In this document: positions 60,101 through 64,000 of the stretch, in pieces
How the letters are laid out: the number at the start of each line of letters is the position of its first letter
How positions within the stretch are numbered: the first letter of the stretch is position 1
Assembly (NCBI RefSeq): GCF_040807025.1
Contig: NC_090943.1
Coordinates: 1,164,356 to 1,228,355, forward strand
Source of the DNA: Struthio camelus
Lineage: Eukaryota > Chordata > Aves > Struthioniformes > Struthionidae
Direction of reading: 5' to 3'
Length of the DNA stretch: 64,000 nucleotides
The notes under the pieces: generated by a model
The model's input: only the letters and a program-made list of their open reading frames with translations
The model's database searches: none
Told to the model about the DNA's origin: nothing
Position numbers and translations under genes: made by a program

Positions 60101-63100
60101 GGCTGTCCCCTGTGGGCGCCCTGGTTTGCAGTCATCGCCTAGCTAGATGCTTGCGTGCAGCGGCAGGCGCTGCCCAGAGATGCTGGGTGATAACCCCACA
60201 GGCGGTGGGGAGTCTGCCGGGGCGCTTCCTTGCCTCTTGCTGCCGTGGGAGCGTGGTACGGCAGCGATGCGCAAGCGCTTGTTACGTTCTCCCTTCTCTG
60301 GATCACAGGGTTTTAGGAGCCAAAACGTGTCTTTGCTTTCTACGAGACGCTGAAAGCGGTGCCATGGTGAGCTGTGTTCTTGGTTGGTAGAAAACGTGTG
60401 ATGCAGGGAGCTTAATTTATTAGCGAAGTGGGCTATTGATAAAGACTCGGATGAAGGAAAATATAGTCTGGATGTGCTGATTTGTTGTCGTATTGCTGAT
60501 TCTGTGGTAACATGAGCTTGTGTAATAAGGCAGAAATGAAAAAGGTAGACTTAAAATTATAGAAAATTGTAATATCTTCAGTTCTGTGTAGTAATTAACA
60601 CCATAAACTCAACACGGCTTGGATACAGGTTTTAGCAACAGCTAGCTTGCATGCACAGCTCTTTGCTTGTTTTTCTGGCTGTTTCTGTTCATTCTTTCCT
60701 CTCATCCGTGTATTTATAAAATAAACTTTTCAGCCTACTAGTCCCAAGAAAAGCTTTGTTTCTGGGTGACTGAAATGACATTTTAAAATATTCCCGCTAC
60801 TTAGAAGCTTTCTTTCCAGGGAGGTGTCGAGATGCCTGGAATATATTTAAACTTACTAAAATTCTCAGTTTTGTACTGTGGTCTGCAGGCCCTGGCTCTG
60901 TTCGTGGTACTTGTACAAACGATGTGGCAAAATGCGATGGAAAGGAAATCACCCAAAAGTAAGAATGTGTCAAAGTGGAATTTCCCAAAAATGTATCTGC
61001 CTGCTTGCAGAGCCATAAGACTAGTAAGATGGGAGGGTACATGTGGGATGGGAGGAAGTAACAAAGTATATGGAAAACTTGCATCTGTAGCAGATGATAG
61101 GTATCTCTAATTATTGCACTTTTACTCTTGAGGGATGTACTCCTCAGCATTGTTCAGAAGATACAGCATAAAGTCCAGTTAAATCTGTAGATTGTGGAGG
61201 ATGGCAGAAAGGTTAATGGGCAATCTTCATCTCTCCGTAGTGTTTACAGATGGGCTGGACAAGAAGAGAAAGTGTTCAGGGAAGGGGAACAATTTATGCC
61301 ATTATTACAGGCTTAGCTTAAAAAGCCTGCATAATCATTCAAAAGTCATTTGGTAAGTAACCTTAAGTCATGCAATTAGTTTCAGCAGGCTCAAAATGGA
61401 AAATGCTTTAATACAATGGCTTTGTAAAGAATATGACATGCCATCTAAAGCATGATCATGTAATATATGGTCCTCTACTTACTGCCTACTGATGACAGTA
61501 TTTTCATTAATGTTATCTTGTAGTTTTTGGGGTTTTTTTTACAAGTAACTTAACAGATGCTGCAAAGGCTGTTTTTAGACAAGATTTAAATGCAGTTGAT
61601 CACTCCTTGTAACTGTAAAATGAAGATAAAATCACAACTCATAATTTGTTTTTTTTTTTTGTTCTCAAGTGTTTTTTGTCTTAATAATTTATTTCTGCTC
61701 CGAAAAACGTATTACTGAGCTAGAGTAAGAAACTTTATTTTTAAGGATATTTGATTATATTGGGTCATATATGTAAAAAATAAAATCCTTACCAACTACC
61801 ACGTGCAGCAGAACTAACTAAAAAGTTTCCTGTCTAATGCCCCCTCCTTAAAAGCAAATTGCAGTAACAATTGTTACAGCACGTGTCTTTCTGCCCCTTG
61901 TACCCTAAAAAGGAAACCCCCTAAAAAGGAAAAACAGCACACCTTGTTAGCTTATAAAATAGTGCATGGTCCTTTGCTCTAATATCTTTAGTTTTTTACC
62001 TAGACATCTAAACACTCTTGTATGTTACCAGCTGCATCCCCTAAACTCCCTCTCCGTTAACCTCTGTTCTGTCTATGTCCCTTCACCATCAGCTGTACAA
62101 CAGGCATCGAGTGGTGTGGAAGCTGTGGCAATCACTATGGGATTGCTGTGTCCAGGCTGCTTGAGCTTATACTACCACGCGCAGCTCGGGGGCTGAAGGT
62201 ACTCTCTTCCACAAAAGAACTTGGCATCTCTGCATTTTCTGAGCCAAGTTTAGTTAAAATAAGTCAGCAGTTCTAAAAGTTATTAGAGAAGATGACAGGT
62301 GGACAGCACCGTCTGAGGGACAGTATTGCTTTAGGGAAAAAAAGACATCCCCATTCCTCATCCTTAAATTAGAATAGTCAGGTTGATATGTTTCTCTCCC
62401 AAATGAAGTTCCTAACAAATAATAGAAATAGTGCACTATTAAAAAAAAAATAAACCAAAACACTAAGGTTCTGTTTTTGGAGATGGAAAGCTATTCCAGT
62501 TTTCAGTGAGTACAAGCAACAAAGACTTCTGGTAGTTCTGGTAAAACATGCTTTTTAATTTGAATTTCCTTTCCTGGAAAACCTTTACCCAGACGCAGCT
62601 CTCATTCAGTGAATTAAATGAGTAGCTGATACTCTTCTTGGACTCTGTTAGGATCTGACACCTTTACAGTCCAGTTACATTATGCTACACTTTCTTGCAG
62701 GCTTGCTCATACAGTTCTGTCTGTGGGCATACTTGGCTTTTTTTTTTCTCGTTGCAGTCCTAAAGACAAAGAAACTAATACCATGTTAATGTAATTTTAT
62801 AGAAGATTATCTGACACAATACCAAAAGAATAATGAAAAATATGGTACCATAGAGGAAAGTATTTCCATTTTAATTCAAGCTTTCCTAAGCTTTTTCTGT
62901 ACTAAAAGGCTAATACTAATACTTTTTTTTTTTTTGGAAAAGCTTTGAGGATTAACTTGAAAAGTTACTCTGAGCATTAGCTTGAAAAGTCAGTTGTCAT
63001 TAATACAATTTTTGCACTTATAATTGTTCCTAGAGAGTCAGGAATCTTTTTTTTTTGTTTTGTTTTTGTTCTTTGAAAGCTACCAAAACCTGCCACAGTG

Positions 63101-64000
63101 ATACAGTGATGTAGAATCTTAAAGGGAAACTGCAGTAACTTAGTAAACAGTCAAACACAAAATAAAATTCTTGAAGTTCGCACAGGGATGAGTTGAGGAA
63201 ACAGTGTGAGAAAGCGTGCATAACCAGCCAAAGAACAGGCAGAGAAGCAAGTAAAGCAGTCTAGCTAAATAGCAAGGCTCAAGAGGTCATTTGAATCGGA
63301 CTGAATTCTTTCCTAACTGGAAAGGCTAGTTTCTATTGGAGCCAACAGAAAGGAACATAAGCTAACAAGCAGTGCATAAGAAATTAGAACTTCTGAGGTG
63401 AAATTTGAAGAACAAATCACTGAAGCTGTTAAAAAGTATTTTAAACATAGAAGTAGGAAACCTGAAAAAAAGTCCCCAAAACCCCCCGAAAAGGAAAATC
63501 TGTCTGGCATCATACATCATCTGCAATCAATAGAGCAAATAAGAAAGATCATTTCCCGATCTCCTGTTTTGGGAAAGAGGATGTTAAAATTCTCCGCTGT
63601 ACCTTTTAAAGCTTCTGGTAATCTGGATAAGCTGTTTGATGTCAGAAAAGAAGGTACTGGAGCAAATGGATAAATTGCATTTTAAATTGGTTTCACAATT
63701 CTGGGACTTAATCGAGCTGCTAGAAAAATATAAAATGTGCCCCTAATGGAAGCTTTTACGATGGATTACTGGTTGATAACATGTCTTTCACTTTGATAAT
63801 AACCTCCATGCTTTCATTTCTAATACCACTTCATGGCTCTCATGACAAGACATGACTGGATGTGCACAGTTCTTGGGTATTAAAGCAGTTACGTGAGCTG
63901 AGGTCCCTGCTAGTCAAGAAATAATGTATGACTACTGGATTCCCTCATGGCCCCCCCCCCCCCCTTATGAAACAGTTATAAAATACCCAATGAATCTTAC
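60101..64000. other. No supported gene
   Basis: AT-rich sequence with scattered poly-T, poly-A and poly-C runs (for example C at about 63952-63964) and short ORFs. No exon with splice borders and family similarity was found. A 92-codon frame at 63398-63673 is Lys-rich and unidentified. Confidence 0.6.
63398..63673 (+). other. Unidentified open frame (starts GTG, no ATG)
   Basis: Reads VKFEEQITEAVKKYFKHRSR and later NLDKLFDVRKEGTGANG-stop. The composition is protein-like, but there is no ATG, no known family and no clear splice acceptor. It could be part of a decayed retrocopy or an exon of a gene to the right. Very uncertain. Confidence 0.2.

Noticed and set aside
60832..61110. 92-codon + strand frame
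   Set aside because: No recognised family, no splice context and composition consistent with chance in AT-rich DNA.

Overview
The window is nuclear DNA from a vertebrate, most likely a bird. It carries spliced vertebrate genes, GC-rich promoter and terminal exons, low interspersed-repeat content, several CR1 (chicken repeat 1) LINE fragments, and a few ancient MIR/CORE-SINE-like remnants. A turtle or crocodilian cannot be fully excluded. There is no prokaryotic, plasmid or phage material.

Two genes lie tail to tail. The left part (about 3.6-18.4 kb, + strand) is the 3' end of MAP4, microtubule-associated protein 4. It has nine exons of the C-terminal microtubule-binding region, with four tau-type repeats. 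The exons carrying repeats 2-4 are 93, 82 and 113 bp. The canonical C-terminus ends QETSI and stops at 18,146. A second, tau-like terminal exon (18,229-18,363) can be read directly after the repeat-4 exon. The last exons and 3' UTR sit in an unusually GC-rich, CpG-dense block up to about 21.2 kb. A CR1 element (21.45-22.83 kb) and about 2.2 kb of intergenic or 3' UTR-like DNA follow.

The middle and right (25.07-59.7 kb, - strand) is DHX30, a DEAH/RHA-family RNA helicase. I could place 19 coding exons whose lengths and phases join into one uninterrupted frame of 1,226 codons plus stop. Two alternative 5' coding exons splice in the same phase into shared exon 2. One, at 51,357-51,549 in its own CpG island, encodes an Arg/Ala-rich, mitochondrial-presequence-like N-terminus. 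The other, at 55,569-55,620, encodes MEMFSLDSLK, matching the N-terminus of the other vertebrate isoform. Its promoter is probably the CpG island at about 58.9-60.1 kb. The gene therefore appears to use two promoters to choose between mitochondrial and non-mitochondrial forms.

The DHX30 introns hold a CR1 copy, MIR-like pieces, a 162-bp tandem duplication, a (GA)n tract, an intronless degraded coding copy (57.65-58.85 kb) and unidentified small ORFs (54.5-55.1 kb). The last 4 kb shows no gene I can support; in mammals SMARCC1 lies beyond DHX30, but no SMARCC1 exon was found here.

I found no novel multi-gene system. The observations most worth following are the alternative MAP4 C-terminus, a 27-codon MAP4 exon between repeats 2 and 3, and the dual DHX30 first exons.
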